Part shown: in pieces, positions 50,984 to 61,540 of the stretch
Numbering within the stretch: position 1 is the stretch's first letter
How the letters are laid out: each line of letters starts with the position of its first letter
NCBI RefSeq assembly: GCF_003268675.1
Contig: NZ_CP029378.1
Coordinates: forward strand, 5,518,001-5,582,000
Direction: 5' to 3'
Origin: Streptomyces bacillaris
GTDB lineage: Bacteria; Actinomycetota; Actinomycetes; Streptomycetales; Streptomycetaceae
DNA length: 64,000 nt
Made by a program: the position numbers and the translations under genes
Notes under the pieces: model-generated
What the model was told of the DNA's origin: nothing
Seen by the model: the letters and a program-made list of their open reading frames with translations, nothing else
Databases searched by the model: none

Positions 50984-51200
50984 CCCCTCGCGGGGTGCCT
51001 GACCGTGGGGGCCGTCGCCCCCTCGGGGTCCCGCGCTCATCGGTTCCGTGCGATCACTGGTTGCCCGCGGTCACTGGTTCCGTCCTCAAGCGCCGGACGG
51101 GCTGGATATGCCCCGGCCGTACCGACTGCGAGCCCCGGACCGGCTGGATAGGCCCCGGCCGCCCCGGAAGCGGGACCGGGCTGCATGGAGCCATGCCGAA
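50984..51200. other. Repeat-rich intergenic region between holA and rpsT
   Basis: No gene. It contains CCTCAAGCGCCGGACGGGCTGG (51084-51105), which I recall as a dispersed intergenic repeat of streptomycetes, and a degenerate second copy near 51135-51162 sharing CGGCTGGATAGGCCCCGGCC. Also repeated (T/C)CACTGGTT motifs near 51054-51080. Confidence 0.5.
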
Positions 51201-51238
51201 GCCCCGGGCTCCGACCTGGGGAGGTCGGGGGCCGGGGC
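51201..51238. terminator. Bidirectional terminator between holA and rpsT
   Basis: Nested hairpin: GCCCCGG outer arm with GGGGC partner and inner CCGACCT-GGGG-AGGTCGG. Lies between convergent genes. Confidence 0.65.
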
Positions 51239-51377
51239 CTCGGGTCACACTCTTGGTGCGCCGCACCCGCGTGGCGAACGCAGGTTCGGTGTGCGGCGCG
51301 GGGGCCGGGCAGGGGCGGGAGAGAGGGCCCGCTGATCCGTTCCGGCTAAGTCACATCAGTGAGCTTCGGGAAGAAGC

Positions 51378-51644
51378 TCAGGCCTGCAGGGTGGCAACCT
51401 TGGACGCCAGCGCCGACTTCTTGTTGGCGGCGGCGTTCTTGTGGATGACACCCTTCGAGACAGCCTTGTCGAGCTGACGGGAAGCGTCGCGAGCGGCCGT
51501 GGTGGCCTTCTCGACGTCACCGGCGGCGACGGCCTCGCGGGCCTTGCGGATCGCGGTCTTGAGCGACGACTTGACGGCCTTGTTGCGCAGGCGCGCCTTC
51601 TCGTTGGTCTTGTTCCGCTTGATCTGGGACTTGATGTTCGCCAC
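51378..51644 (-). CDS. rpsT: 30S ribosomal protein S20
   Basis: Basic helical protein of 88 residues that binds 16S rRNA. It starts MANIKSQIKRNKTNEKARLRN and has SKGVIHKNAAANKKSALASKV near the C-terminus. GTG start with GAAAAGG upstream. Divergent from lepA, a common actinobacterial arrangement. Confidence 0.97.
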   Translation of the reverse strand: MANIKSQIKRNKTNEKARLRNKAVKSSLKTAIRKAREAVAAGDVEKATTAARDASRQLDKAVSKGVIHKNAAANKKSALASKVATLQA

Positions 51645-51872
51645 GAAAGAGCCTTTTCAGGTTCGATTGAATCTATGAGTTGTCCTCATCGGCTCACAGG
51701 AGCCACTGAGCACAGCTGTCCACGGTAGCAGTCACCCTCCGACCGGCCCAAACCGGTCGCTGTCCCGCAGGCGTGGGACGATGGAGCCTACGTATCGATC
51801 CGACCGACGATCCGACCGACCCGACATCGACCCGAGACACGGCGTTCGGCGTCTCAAGAATCAGGACCCTGC

Positions 51873-53747
51873 GTGCCCGCGACTCCTTCCAACGTGCCCG
51901 AGCCGAGCCGTACCGACCCGGCGCTGATCCGCAATTTCTGCATCATCGCGCACATCGACCACGGCAAGTCGACCCTTGCCGACCGGATGCTCCAGCTGAC
52001 GGGCGTGGTCGACCAGCGGCAGATGCGCGCTCAGTACCTCGACCGGATGGACATCGAGCGCGAGCGCGGCATCACCATCAAGTCCCAGGCGGTCCGGCTG
52101 CCCTGGGCGCCCACCGAGGGCGAGGACAAGGGCCGTACCCACGTCCTCAACATGATCGACACCCCGGGCCACGTGGACTTCACCTACGAGGTCTCCCGTT
52201 CGCTCGCCGCCTGCGAGGGCACGATCCTGCTGGTCGACGCCGCACAGGGCATCGAGGCCCAGACGCTGGCCAACCTCTATCTGGCGATGGAGAACGACCT
52301 CACCATCGTCCCGGTGCTCAACAAGATCGACCTCCCGGCCGCCCAGCCGGAGAAGTTCTCCGAGGAGCTGGCCAACCTCATCGGCTGCCGGCCCGAGGAC
52401 GTGCTCAAGGTCTCGGCCAAGACCGGTGTCGGCGTGGACGCGCTGCTCGACCGGGTCGTCCGGGACGTACCGGCCCCGGTCGGTGTCGCGGACGCCCCCG
52501 CCCGCGCGATGATCTTCGACTCGGTCTACGACTCGTACCGGGGCGTCGTCACCTACGTCCGTGTCGTCGACGGCCAGCTCAACAAGCGCGAGCGCATCCG
52601 GATGATGTCGACCGGCGCCACCCACGAGCTGCTGGAGATCGGGGTCTCCTCCCCGGAGATGACCCCGGCCGACGGCATCGGCGTGGGCGAGGTCGGCTAC
52701 ATCATCACCGGGGTGAAGGACGTCCGGCAGTCCAAGGTCGGTGACACGATCACCTCCCTGCAGAACGGGGCGACCGAGGCGCTCGGCGGCTACAAGGACC
52801 CGAAGCCGATGGTGTTCTCCGGGCTCTACCCGCTGGACGGCTCGGACTACCCGGACCTGCGCGAGGCGCTCGACAAGCTCCAGCTCAACGACGCCGCCCT
52901 GGTCTACGAGCCGGAGACCTCCGCCGCGCTCGGCTTCGGCTTCCGCGTCGGCTTCCTCGGCCTGCTCCACCTGGACGTGGTCCGCGAGCGGCTGGAGCGC
53001 GAGTTCGGCCTCGACCTGATCGCCACCGCGCCCAACGTGGTCTACCGGGTCGAGATGGAGGACGGCACCGAGCACATCGTCACCAACCCGAGCGAGTTCC
53101 CCGAGGGCAAGATCGACAAGGTGCACGAGCCGGTCGTCCGCGCCACGGTGCTGGCCCCGAGCGAGTTCATCGGCGCGATCATGGAGCTGTGCCAGGGCCG
53201 GCGCGGCACCCTGCTCGGCATGGACTACCTCTCCGAGGACCGGGTCGAGATCCGCTACACCCTGCCCCTCGCGGAGATCGTCTTCGACTTCTTCGACCAG
53301 CTGAAGTCCAAGACCCGGGGTTACGCCTCCCTCGACTACGAGCCCACCGGCGAGCAGACCGCCCACCTCGTCAAGGTCGACATCCTGCTCCACGGCGACA
53401 AGGTGGACGCGTTCTCCGCGGTCACCCACAAGGACAAGGCGTACGCGTACGGCGTACGGCTCGTCGCCAAGCTGCAGAAGCTCATCCCGCGGCAGAACTT
53501 CGAGGTGCCGATCCAGGCCGCCATCGGCGCCCGGGTCATCGCCCGTGAGACGGTCCGCGCCATCCGCAAGGACGTCCTCGCCAAGTGTTACGGCGGTGAC
53601 ATCTCCCGTAAGCGGAAGCTGCTGGAGAAGCAGAAGGAGGGCAAGAAGCGGATGAAGATGGTCGGCAACGTGGAGGTCCCGCAGGACGCCTTCATCGCGG
53701 TGCTGTCCACCGACGAGTCCGCCGGAGAGAGCAAGAGCAAGAAGTAA
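51873..53747 (+). CDS. lepA: Elongation factor 4 (LepA)
   Basis: Ribosome-associated GTPase of 624 residues. G1 AHIDHGKST (about 27), G3 DTPGHVDF (about 91), NKID (about 148), then EF-G-like domains II, III and V and the LepA-specific C-terminal domain (about 520-615; ISRKRKLLEKQKEGKKRMK). GTG start with CAGGA upstream. Followed by a strong hairpin. Confidence 0.96.
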   Translation: MPATPSNVPEPSRTDPALIRNFCIIAHIDHGKSTLADRMLQLTGVVDQRQMRAQYLDRMDIERERGITIKSQAVRLPWAPTEGEDKGRTHVLNMIDTPGHVDFTYEVSRSLAACEGTILLVDAAQGIEAQTLANLYLAMENDLTIVPVLNKIDLPAAQPEKFSEELANLIGCRPEDVLKVSAKTGVGVDALLDRVVRDVPAPVGVADAPARAMIFDSVYDSYRGVVTYVRVVDGQLNKRERIRMMSTGATHELLEIGVSSPEMTPADGIGVGEVGYIITGVKDVRQSKVGDTITSLQNGATEALGGYKDPKPMVFSGLYPLDGSDYPDLREALDKLQLNDAALVYEPETSAALGFGFRVGFLGLLHLDVVRERLEREFGLDLIATAPNVVYRVEMEDGTEHIVTNPSEFPEGKIDKVHEPVVRATVLAPSEFIGAIMELCQGRRGTLLGMDYLSEDRVEIRYTLPLAEIVFDFFDQLKSKTRGYASLDYEPTGEQTAHLVKVDILLHGDKVDAFSAVTHKDKAYAYGVRLVAKLQKLIPRQNFEVPIQAAIGARVIARETVRAIRKDVLAKCYGGDISRKRKLLEKQKEGKKRMKMVGNVEVPQDAFIAVLSTDESAGESKSKK

Positions 53748-53786
53748 CCCGTCCCGCCGCACCTCCCGGCGCGACGGTCGGCGCGA

Positions 53787-53827
53787 GGGCCCTCACACCG
53801 CAGTACCGTGCGGTGTGAGGGCCCTTT
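53787..53827 (+). terminator. Terminator after lepA
   Basis: 16-bp perfect stem (53787-53802 with 53809-53824), 6-base loop, TTT after it. Confidence 0.8.
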
Positions 53828-54010
53828 CGTTATGAAAGCGGCGGCTCGTTGCCTCTTACGTTGCGCGTGCGTGCGCTCTACTCTGATCACGCATCGATGG
53901 TTACTCGCCAGTTAAACAAGCCGAACAAGCAGTTTGCGCAGCAGGACAGCAGTAGTAGTCGCAGTATCAAAGAAGCCGGTCGTAGCAATGCCGCAGGCCC
54001 GGAGGACGTC

Positions 54011-55900
<1,890 letters not shown>

Positions 55901-55940
55901 CGCCTGCGCGCGCGAACCGCTGAAGCGCCGTGTGCACGCG

Positions 55941-55981
55941 GTCGGGGCGGCCGGACACCGAAAGGGTCCGGCCGCCCCGAC
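55941..55981 (+). terminator. Terminator after the acyl-CoA ligase gene
   Basis: Perfect 16-bp stem (55941-55956 with 55966-55981) and a 9-base A-rich loop. No T-run. Confidence 0.75.
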
Positions 55982-56135
55982 CGTCGTCCGTGACGCCCCG
56001 ACCGCTCCCCGTGGCGTTTCCCGCAGTCTCGCGTTCGAATCTGCTCGATTTTCCGCCCAGTTCCGTAACTCGGTGCTTATGGGTGCGTCCGGTCTGTCAC
56101 TCTGTCGGAGTCGTCGGACCCGTAGGAGCCGCACC

Positions 56136-58160
56136 GTGGCACCCATCCCCTTGCAGCGGGACACCGTGCAGCGCCCCGGCACCATCCGTGCCGGGTACGC
56201 GCACGGCCCGCGCCTGGCCAGTCGCACCAGCCTGCCCGGGATACCCCTCGCCCCCTCCGCCGCCCGCCGGTTCGTGCGGGCGGCGCTCGCGGAGTGGACC
56301 GGGCTGGGGGTGCCCGCCGCCGTGGGCTTCAGCGACCGGCTCGCCGACGACGCGGTGACCGTCACCAACGAGCTGGTCACCAATGCCGTCGTGCACGCCG
56401 GGACCACGGTCGACCTGGTGCTCAGGCTGGAGGAGGAGGGCGGCGAGGAGCCCTCGGCCGCCCTCGTCCTGGAGGTCACCGACCACCACCCGGCCCGCCC
56501 GGTGAGCGGCGACGAGCCCGAGGCGGCGGCCGGGGATCCGGCCCGTACGGAGACCGAGGCGCCCACCGAGCTGCCCGATCCCGCCGAGTACGGTCGTGGC
56601 CTCCAGCTCGTCGCCACCCTCGCGGAGTCCTGGGGCATCACCTACCGCACCGGTCTCAAGACCGTCTGGGCCCGGCTCCCCGTCGACGACTGGAGCGGGC
56701 CGCCCGCCCCGCCCGACCGGGACTCCCTCCGGCGCGGGCTGCGTGCCGCCGAGATCCTCGCCCCGGCCGCCCGGCGCACCGAGCGCGACGACGCGGTCTG
56801 GGACAGCCGGGGCGCCCCGGCCTTCCTCGCGGAGGCGTCCGACCTGCTGGCCGGGCAGCTCGACGAGGACCTGGTGGCCGCCATAGCGGGCCAGCTGCTG
56901 GTGCCCCGCCTCGCGGACTGGTGCGCGATCTGGCTGGAGGCCGAGGGCGGGGGACCGGGCGCCGAGCCCCGGCTCGCCCGGGTCTGGCACAGCGACGAGA
57001 CCGGTATGGAGCCGCTGCGGACGGCCCTGGAGCGGGAGCCCCTCCGGCTCCCCGCCGACTTCGGTTCAGGGCCCGTACACGTCCCCGTACCGTGGTCGGC
57101 GCAGCACGGCCCGTACGCCGGAGACAGCTCGTACGCCGAGGGCGGTCCGGGCGCCCAGGACGGCCCGCACGCCGGAGATGTCCCGCACCCCGGCAGCCGT
57201 GACGGGGCCGCGCTCGCGTTCCGGATCACGGCGGGCGGCCGGGCGCTCGGGACCGTACTCGTCGGGCGGGAGGGGGTCGCCCGGATGCCCGAGGCCGTCG
57301 CCTCGCTCATCGAGGACTTCGTCCGCCGCCTCGGCCTCGCCGTCGGCGCCGCCCGCGCCTACACCCGGCAGGCCACCATCAGCCGCATCCTCCAGCGCGG
57401 CCTGCTCCCCAGCAAGGTCGCGGAGATCCCCGGCGTCACCAGCGCCCTCGTCTACGAGCCGAGCGACGACGGGGTGGTCGGCGGTGACTTCTACGACATC
57501 TTCCCGTGCCCCGGCGACCGCTGGTGCTTCGTCCTCGGGGACGTCCAGGGCTCGGGGCCCGAGGCCGCCGTCGTCACCGGCCTCGCCCGCCCCTGGCTCC
57601 GGCTCCTCTCCCGGGAGGGGTTCGGCGTCGGGGAGGTCCTGGACCGGCTCAACCGGCTGCTGCTGGACGACGCCATGGAGGCCGCCGAGGCCGCCGCCCT
57701 GATGGTCGCCGCCGCCGGGGGCCAGCAGCTCCACGACGGCTCGCAGTCGCGGTTCCTCTCCCTGCTGTACGGGGAGGTCGTGCCGCTCCCCGGCGGGGGC
57801 GTCCGCTGCACGGTGGCCAGCGCCGGGCACCCGCTGCCGCTGCTGCTCCGCCCCGACGGCTCCGTACGCCCGGCGGCCGAGCCGCAGGTGCTGCTGGGGG
57901 TCGTGGAGGACGTGGCGTACGAGAGCCAGGTCTTCGATCTCGCGCCCGGGGACAGCCTGCTCTGCGTCACGGACGGGGTGACCGAGCGGCGGTCGGGCCC
58001 GCTGATGTTCGACGACGGGGACGGGCTGGCCCGGGTCCTCGCCGGGTGCGCCGGGCTGCCGGCCGAGGCGACGGCCGAGCGGATCCGGAGGGCCGTCCAC
58101 GAGTTCGCCGAACAGCCGCCGGACGACGACGTGGCCCTGCTGGTCCTGCACGCGGACTGA
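56136..58160 (+). CDS. Anti-sigma-kinase/SpoIIE-type phosphatase (HATPase-GAF-PP2C)
   Basis: Signalling protein of 674 residues. Residues 30-175 are an RsbW-like histidine-kinase ATPase (TNELVTNAVVHA; YGRGLQLVATLA). About 215-410 is a GAF-like sensor. Residues 430-674 are a PP2C/SpoIIE phosphatase (VVGGDFYDIFP, LGDVQGSGPEAA, VTDGVTERR, DDDVALLVL). Such proteins both phosphorylate and dephosphorylate anti-sigma antagonists. GTG start chosen for AGGAG 7 bases upstream; ATG at 56079 is an alternative. No sigma factor or antagonist is adjacent. The partner is unknown. Confidence 0.85.
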   Translation: MAPIPLQRDTVQRPGTIRAGYAHGPRLASRTSLPGIPLAPSAARRFVRAALAEWTGLGVPAAVGFSDRLADDAVTVTNELVTNAVVHAGTTVDLVLRLEEEGGEEPSAALVLEVTDHHPARPVSGDEPEAAAGDPARTETEAPTELPDPAEYGRGLQLVATLAESWGITYRTGLKTVWARLPVDDWSGPPAPPDRDSLRRGLRAAEILAPAARRTERDDAVWDSRGAPAFLAEASDLLAGQLDEDLVAAIAGQLLVPRLADWCAIWLEAEGGGPGAEPRLARVWHSDETGMEPLRTALEREPLRLPADFGSGPVHVPVPWSAQHGPYAGDSSYAEGGPGAQDGPHAGDVPHPGSRDGAALAFRITAGGRALGTVLVGREGVARMPEAVASLIEDFVRRLGLAVGAARAYTRQATISRILQRGLLPSKVAEIPGVTSALVYEPSDDGVVGGDFYDIFPCPGDRWCFVLGDVQGSGPEAAVVTGLARPWLRLLSREGFGVGEVLDRLNRLLLDDAMEAAEAAALMVAAAGGQQLHDGSQSRFLSLLYGEVVPLPGGGVRCTVASAGHPLPLLLRPDGSVRPAAEPQVLLGVVEDVAYESQVFDLAPGDSLLCVTDGVTERRSGPLMFDDGDGLARVLAGCAGLPAEATAERIRRAVHEFAEQPPDDDVALLVLHAD

Positions 58161-58165
58161 ACGGG

Positions 58166-58289
58166 CCGGAGGTTTCCGGGACCGGGCGGGCCGGGTGGGC
58201 CTGGCGGACCGGGTGGACCGGACGGACCAGGCTGACCGGGTGGACCAGGTGGGCCGGGCTGAGAGCCTCCCGGTCCGGGAAACCTCCGG
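58166..58289 (+). repeat. 21-bp inverted repeat enclosing short GC-rich repeats
   Basis: Arms at 58166-58186 and 58269-58289 match as inverted repeats with one mismatch. Between them about 80 bases carry degenerate repeats of GGACCGGGTG / GGACCAGG. It may form a very stable stem ending the phosphatase transcript; the loop repeats are unexplained. Confidence 0.7.
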
Positions 58290-58309
58290 GGCGAGCGACA
58301 ATGGGCGGT

Positions 58310-59542
58310 ATGCCTTCCGTACTTCCCGATGGTGAGCCCGTGCCCGACGACGGGGCGCTGCCCCGCCATGCCCTGGAAGGCGCAGCCGACCGCCCGCTCG
58401 GCTTCTACCTGCACGTTCCGTACTGCGCCACCCGCTGCGGCTACTGCGACTTCAACACCTACACCGCCACCGAGCTGCGCGGCTCCGGCGGCGCCCTCGC
58501 CTCCCGCGACAACTACGCCGCCCATCTGATCGAGGAGGTCCGCCAGGCCCGCAAGGTCCTCGGCGACGACCCCCGCCCGGTCCGTACCGTCTTCGTCGGA
58601 GGCGGGACGCCCACGCTGCTCCCCGCCGCCGATCTCGTACGGATGCTGGCCTCGATCAAGGAGGAGTTCGGGCTCGCGGAGGACGCGGAGATCACCACCG
58701 AGGCCAATCCGGAGTCCGTCGATCCGGCCTACCTCTCCGCCCTGCGCGAGGGCGGCTTCAACCGGGTCTCCTTCGGGATGCAGAGCGCCAAGCAGCATGT
58801 CCTGAAGATCCTGGACCGCACCCACACCCCCGGCCGCCCCGAGGCCTGCGTGGCGGAGGCGCGGGCGGCGGGGTTCGACCACGTCAACCTGGACCTGATC
58901 TACGGCACCCCCGGCGAGTCCGACGACGACTGGCGGGCCACCCTGGACGCGGCGATCGGCGCGGGCCCCGACCATGTCTCCGCGTACGCGCTCATCGTCG
59001 AGGAGGGCACCCAGCTCGCCCGCCGCATCCGGCGCGGCGAGATCCCCATGACCGACGACGACGCCCACGCCGACCGCTATCTCATCGCGGACGAGGCCTT
59101 CGCCGCCGCTGGGTTCGACTGGTACGAGGTCTCCAACTGGGCCACCACCGAGGCCGGCCGCTGCCTCCACAACGAGCTGTACTGGCGCGGCGCCGACTGG
59201 TGGGGCGCGGGCCCCGGTGCCCACAGCCATGTCGGCGGCGTGCGCTGGTGGAACGTGAAGCACCCGGGCGCGTACGCCCAGGCGCTGGCCGAGGGCCGTT
59301 CACCGGGCGCGGGCCGCGAGATCCTGGCCGAGGAGGACCGCCGGGTCGAGCGCATCCTGCTGGAGCTGCGCCTCCGCGACGGCTGCCCGCTCGATCTCCT
59401 CAAACCCGACGGCCTCGCCGCCTCCCGCCGCGCCCTCACCGACGGACTTCTTGAGCCGGTTCCGTACGAGGAGGGCCGCGCGGTCCTCACCCTGCGCGGG
59501 CGGCTCCTGGCCGACGCGGTGGTGCGGGACCTGGTGGACTGA
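58310..59542 (+). CDS. hemW: Heme chaperone HemW (radical SAM)
   Basis: Radical SAM protein of 410 residues, often annotated coproporphyrinogen III oxidase-like. The cluster motif CATRCGYCDF (about 42-51) has the CxxxCxxC spacing. FVGGGTPTLL (about 100), NPESV (about 133) and DLIYGTPGES (about 197) follow the family. NWATTEAGRCLHNELYW with GAGPGAHS is the HemW H-N-x-x-Y region. ATG at 58310 or in-frame ATG at 58301; GACAAT seven bases before 58310 could be a leaderless -10. Confidence 0.92.
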   Translation: MPSVLPDGEPVPDDGALPRHALEGAADRPLGFYLHVPYCATRCGYCDFNTYTATELRGSGGALASRDNYAAHLIEEVRQARKVLGDDPRPVRTVFVGGGTPTLLPAADLVRMLASIKEEFGLAEDAEITTEANPESVDPAYLSALREGGFNRVSFGMQSAKQHVLKILDRTHTPGRPEACVAEARAAGFDHVNLDLIYGTPGESDDDWRATLDAAIGAGPDHVSAYALIVEEGTQLARRIRRGEIPMTDDDAHADRYLIADEAFAAAGFDWYEVSNWATTEAGRCLHNELYWRGADWWGAGPGAHSHVGGVRWWNVKHPGAYAQALAEGRSPGAGREILAEEDRRVERILLELRLRDGCPLDLLKPDGLAASRRALTDGLLEPVPYEEGRAVLTLRGRLLADAVVRDLVD

Positions 59543-59551
59543 GCCCGGGGG

Positions 59552-59657
59552 CCGGGGCCGGAGGGCTGGTAGCCCACGGGTCAGGGACCCGGCAGACGGA
59601 AGACGATGGGGCAGGGACCCGGCAGCCGGAACCCGAAGGCCGAGGGTCCGGCCCCGG
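59552..59657. repeat. Inverted repeat enclosing two 20-bp direct repeats
   Basis: CCGGGGCCGGA (59552-59562) and its complement (59647-59657) enclose CAGGGACCCGGCAG(A/C)CGGAA at 59582-59601 and 59612-59631. Lies between convergent hemW and the DUF3097 gene; may terminate both. Confidence 0.6.
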
Positions 59658-59663
59658 ATCACG

Positions 59664-60482
59664 TCACTCCGGCAGCGTCACGAAGTCGATCAACTCCTCC
59701 ACCCGCCCCAGCAGTTGCGGCTCCAGGTCCTTGTAGCTGTGCACCGTGGACAGGATGTGCTGCCAGGCCGCCCCCGTGTTCTCCGGCCACCCCAGCGCCC
59801 GGCACACCCCCGTCTTCCAGTCCTGGCCCCTCGGCACCACCGGCCACGCCCCGATCCCCACCGACGACGGCTTCACCGCCTCCCACACGTCGATGTACGG
59901 GTGGCCCACCACCAGCACATGCGGGTCCGAGACCTGCGCCGCGATCCGGGACTCCTTGGAACCGGTCACCAGGTGGTCGACCAGCACCCCGAGCCGCGCG
60001 TCCGGGCCCGGTCCGAATTCCGCGACGATCGCCGGGAGGTCGTCGATGCCCTCCAGGTACTCCACGACCACGCCCTCGATGCGCAGGTCGTCGCCCCACA
60101 CCCGCTCGACCAGCTCCGCGTCGTGCCGGCCCTCCACATAGATCCGCCCCGCCCGCGCCACCCGGGCCCGCGCACCGGGCACCGCGACCGAGCCGGAGGC
60201 CGTACGGGTGGGGCGCGCCGGTCCGCCGGGGGCCGGGCGGACCAGGGTGACCACCTTGCCCTCCAGCAGGAAGCCGCGCGGCTCCATCGGGAAGACCCGG
60301 CACTTGCCGAACCGGTCCTCCAGGGTCACCGTGGGCCCCTGGGCCGTCTTCTCGCAGCGGATCACCGCCCCGCAGAAACCGGTGGTGACCTCCTCCACGA
60401 CCAGATCGGGTTCGGCGGGGACCTCGGGCACGGGGGCGGACCGCTTCCACGGCGGGGTCAGGTCCGGCTGGTAGCTGCGCAT
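59664..60482 (-). CDS. DUF3097 family protein
   Basis: Actinobacterial protein of 272 residues with unknown function. Residues 110-180 read GRIYVEGRHDAELVERVWGD, VVVEYLEGIDDLP and GVLVDHLVTGSKES. This resembles a TOPRIM-like arrangement (a glutamate in VEG, then an acidic residue after a hydrophobic strand), but the match is by eye. The N-terminal 100 residues are beta-rich. ATG start supported by a -10 box six bases upstream. Confidence 0.8.
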   Translation of the reverse strand: MRSYQPDLTPPWKRSAPVPEVPAEPDLVVEEVTTGFCGAVIRCEKTAQGPTVTLEDRFGKCRVFPMEPRGFLLEGKVVTLVRPAPGGPARPTRTASGSVAVPGARARVARAGRIYVEGRHDAELVERVWGDDLRIEGVVVEYLEGIDDLPAIVAEFGPGPDARLGVLVDHLVTGSKESRIAAQVSDPHVLVVGHPYIDVWEAVKPSSVGIGAWPVVPRGQDWKTGVCRALGWPENTGAAWQHILSTVHSYKDLEPQLLGRVEELIDFVTLPE

Positions 60483-60494
60483 GGCACGACGATA
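60483..60494 (-). promoter_or_regulatory. Leaderless promoter -10 box for the DUF3097 gene
   Basis: Minus strand TATCGT (60494 to 60489), six bases, then ATG at 60482. Confidence 0.65.
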
Positions 60495-60630
60495 ATTCGC
60501 CCCGCCGGTACGGGGATTCGCACCCCGTCACGACACGCGAGCCGGAGTGCACGCCCGCGCGCCACGTGAGCCCCGAGCCCCCGCGCCGCCTCACGCAACC
60601 CGAGGCCCCTCACCCCACCGGAGAAGCCCC

Positions 60631-61362
60631 TCACCCCACCCCGAACCGCTCCGCCAGCGCCTCCCGCTGCCCCCGGACGAACGCCGCGTCCACCACCGCC
60701 CCGTGACCCGGTACGTACAGCGCCTCGTCGCCGCCCAGCTCCAGCAGCCGGTCCAGGGCGGCCGGCCAGCGGGAGGGGATCGCGTCGCGGCCCGCCTGCG
60801 GGTCGCCCGACTCCTCCACCAGGTCGCCGCAGAGCACCACCGGAGGCTCCCCGTCCGTGCCCGGGACCAGCACCGCGAGGTCGTGGCCGCTGTGGCCCGG
60901 GCCCACGTTGGCCAGCAGCACCTGACGGCCGCCGCCCAGGTCGAGCGTCCACTCGCCGGTCACCTCGTGGTGCGGGACCACCAGCGTGTCCACCGCCCGG
61001 TGCGCCTCCTCCTCCGCGAGCCCGTGGTGCACGGCCGAGGCGGTCAGCCCGTCCGCCGAGCGCTCCAGCAGCGCGGTGATCCCCACCGCCCCGTACACCT
61101 GCGCCCCCGCGAACGCCGCCGTGCCCAGCACATGATCGAAGTGCGGGTGGCTCAGTGCGATATGTGTCACCCTCCGGCCGAGCAGCACCTCGGCCTGCCT
61201 GCGCAGCTCGACGCCCTCGCGCAGCGTCGAGCCGGTGTCGTACAGGAGCACCCCGTCCGCCCCGGCCACCAGCGCCACCGTGGCGTCCCAGCCCGGCAGG
61301 CGCCGCCGCCCGACACCGTGACCCAACCGCTCCCAGCCGAAGTCTTCCCACAACACGTCCAT
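60631..61362 (-). CDS. Metallo-beta-lactamase fold hydrolase
   Basis: Protein of 243 residues. The zinc site HPHFDHVLG (about 72-80) has HxHxDH order; GPGHSGHDL (about 155), GDLVEE (about 178) and VPGHG (about 221) supply the other ligands. Substrate unknown; family includes glyoxalase II-like hydrolases and others. It is followed on the same strand by the DUF3097 gene, which has its own promoter. Confidence 0.85.
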   Translation of the reverse strand: MDVLWEDFGWERLGHGVGRRRLPGWDATVALVAGADGVLLYDTGSTLREGVELRRQAEVLLGRRVTHIALSHPHFDHVLGTAAFAGAQVYGAVGITALLERSADGLTASAVHHGLAEEEAHRAVDTLVVPHHEVTGEWTLDLGGGRQVLLANVGPGHSGHDLAVLVPGTDGEPPVVLCGDLVEESGDPQAGRDAIPSRWPAALDRLLELGGDEALYVPGHGAVVDAAFVRGQREALAERFGVG

Positions 61363-61374
61363 GGGGCGACGCTA
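61363..61374 (-). promoter_or_regulatory. Leaderless promoter -10 box for the metallo-hydrolase
   Basis: Minus strand TAGCGT (61374 to 61369), six bases, then ATG at 61362. Confidence 0.65.
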
Positions 61375-61419
61375 TCGGCAACGTCCCGGACGGCTCGGCG
61401 GCGGCATGGCCGGTCGCCC

Positions 61420-61450
61420 TTGCCCAGGCCCCACCCCACCCCCGTACACT
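61420..61450 (+). promoter_or_regulatory. hrcA: Promoter of hrcA-dnaJ
   Basis: TTGCCC (61420-61425), 19-base spacer, TACACT (61445-61450). Predicted start near 61457, just before the CIRCE operator. Confidence 0.6.
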
Positions 61451-61463
61451 GACCGGTGGGTAG

Positions 61464-61490
61464 CTGGCACTCGTACGCACCGAGTGCCAG
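61464..61490 (+). promoter_or_regulatory. CIRCE operator (HrcA binding site)
   Basis: CTGGCACTC (61464-61472), nine bases, GAGTGCCAG (61482-61490): a perfect inverted repeat and the high-GC form of the CIRCE element. It lies just after the predicted transcription start, so HrcA should repress its own operon until heat shock. Confidence 0.92.
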
Positions 61491-61540
61491 ACGGAGAGCC
61501 GGGACAGAGCCCCGGGGAACGACAGCTGGAGGTGTGCGCC

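Noticed and set aside
57491..59263. Long minus-strand frame with PPGPPG repeats across the phosphatase/hemW junction
   Set aside because: It runs antisense to two conserved genes and exists because of GC-rich third positions and the spacer repeats.
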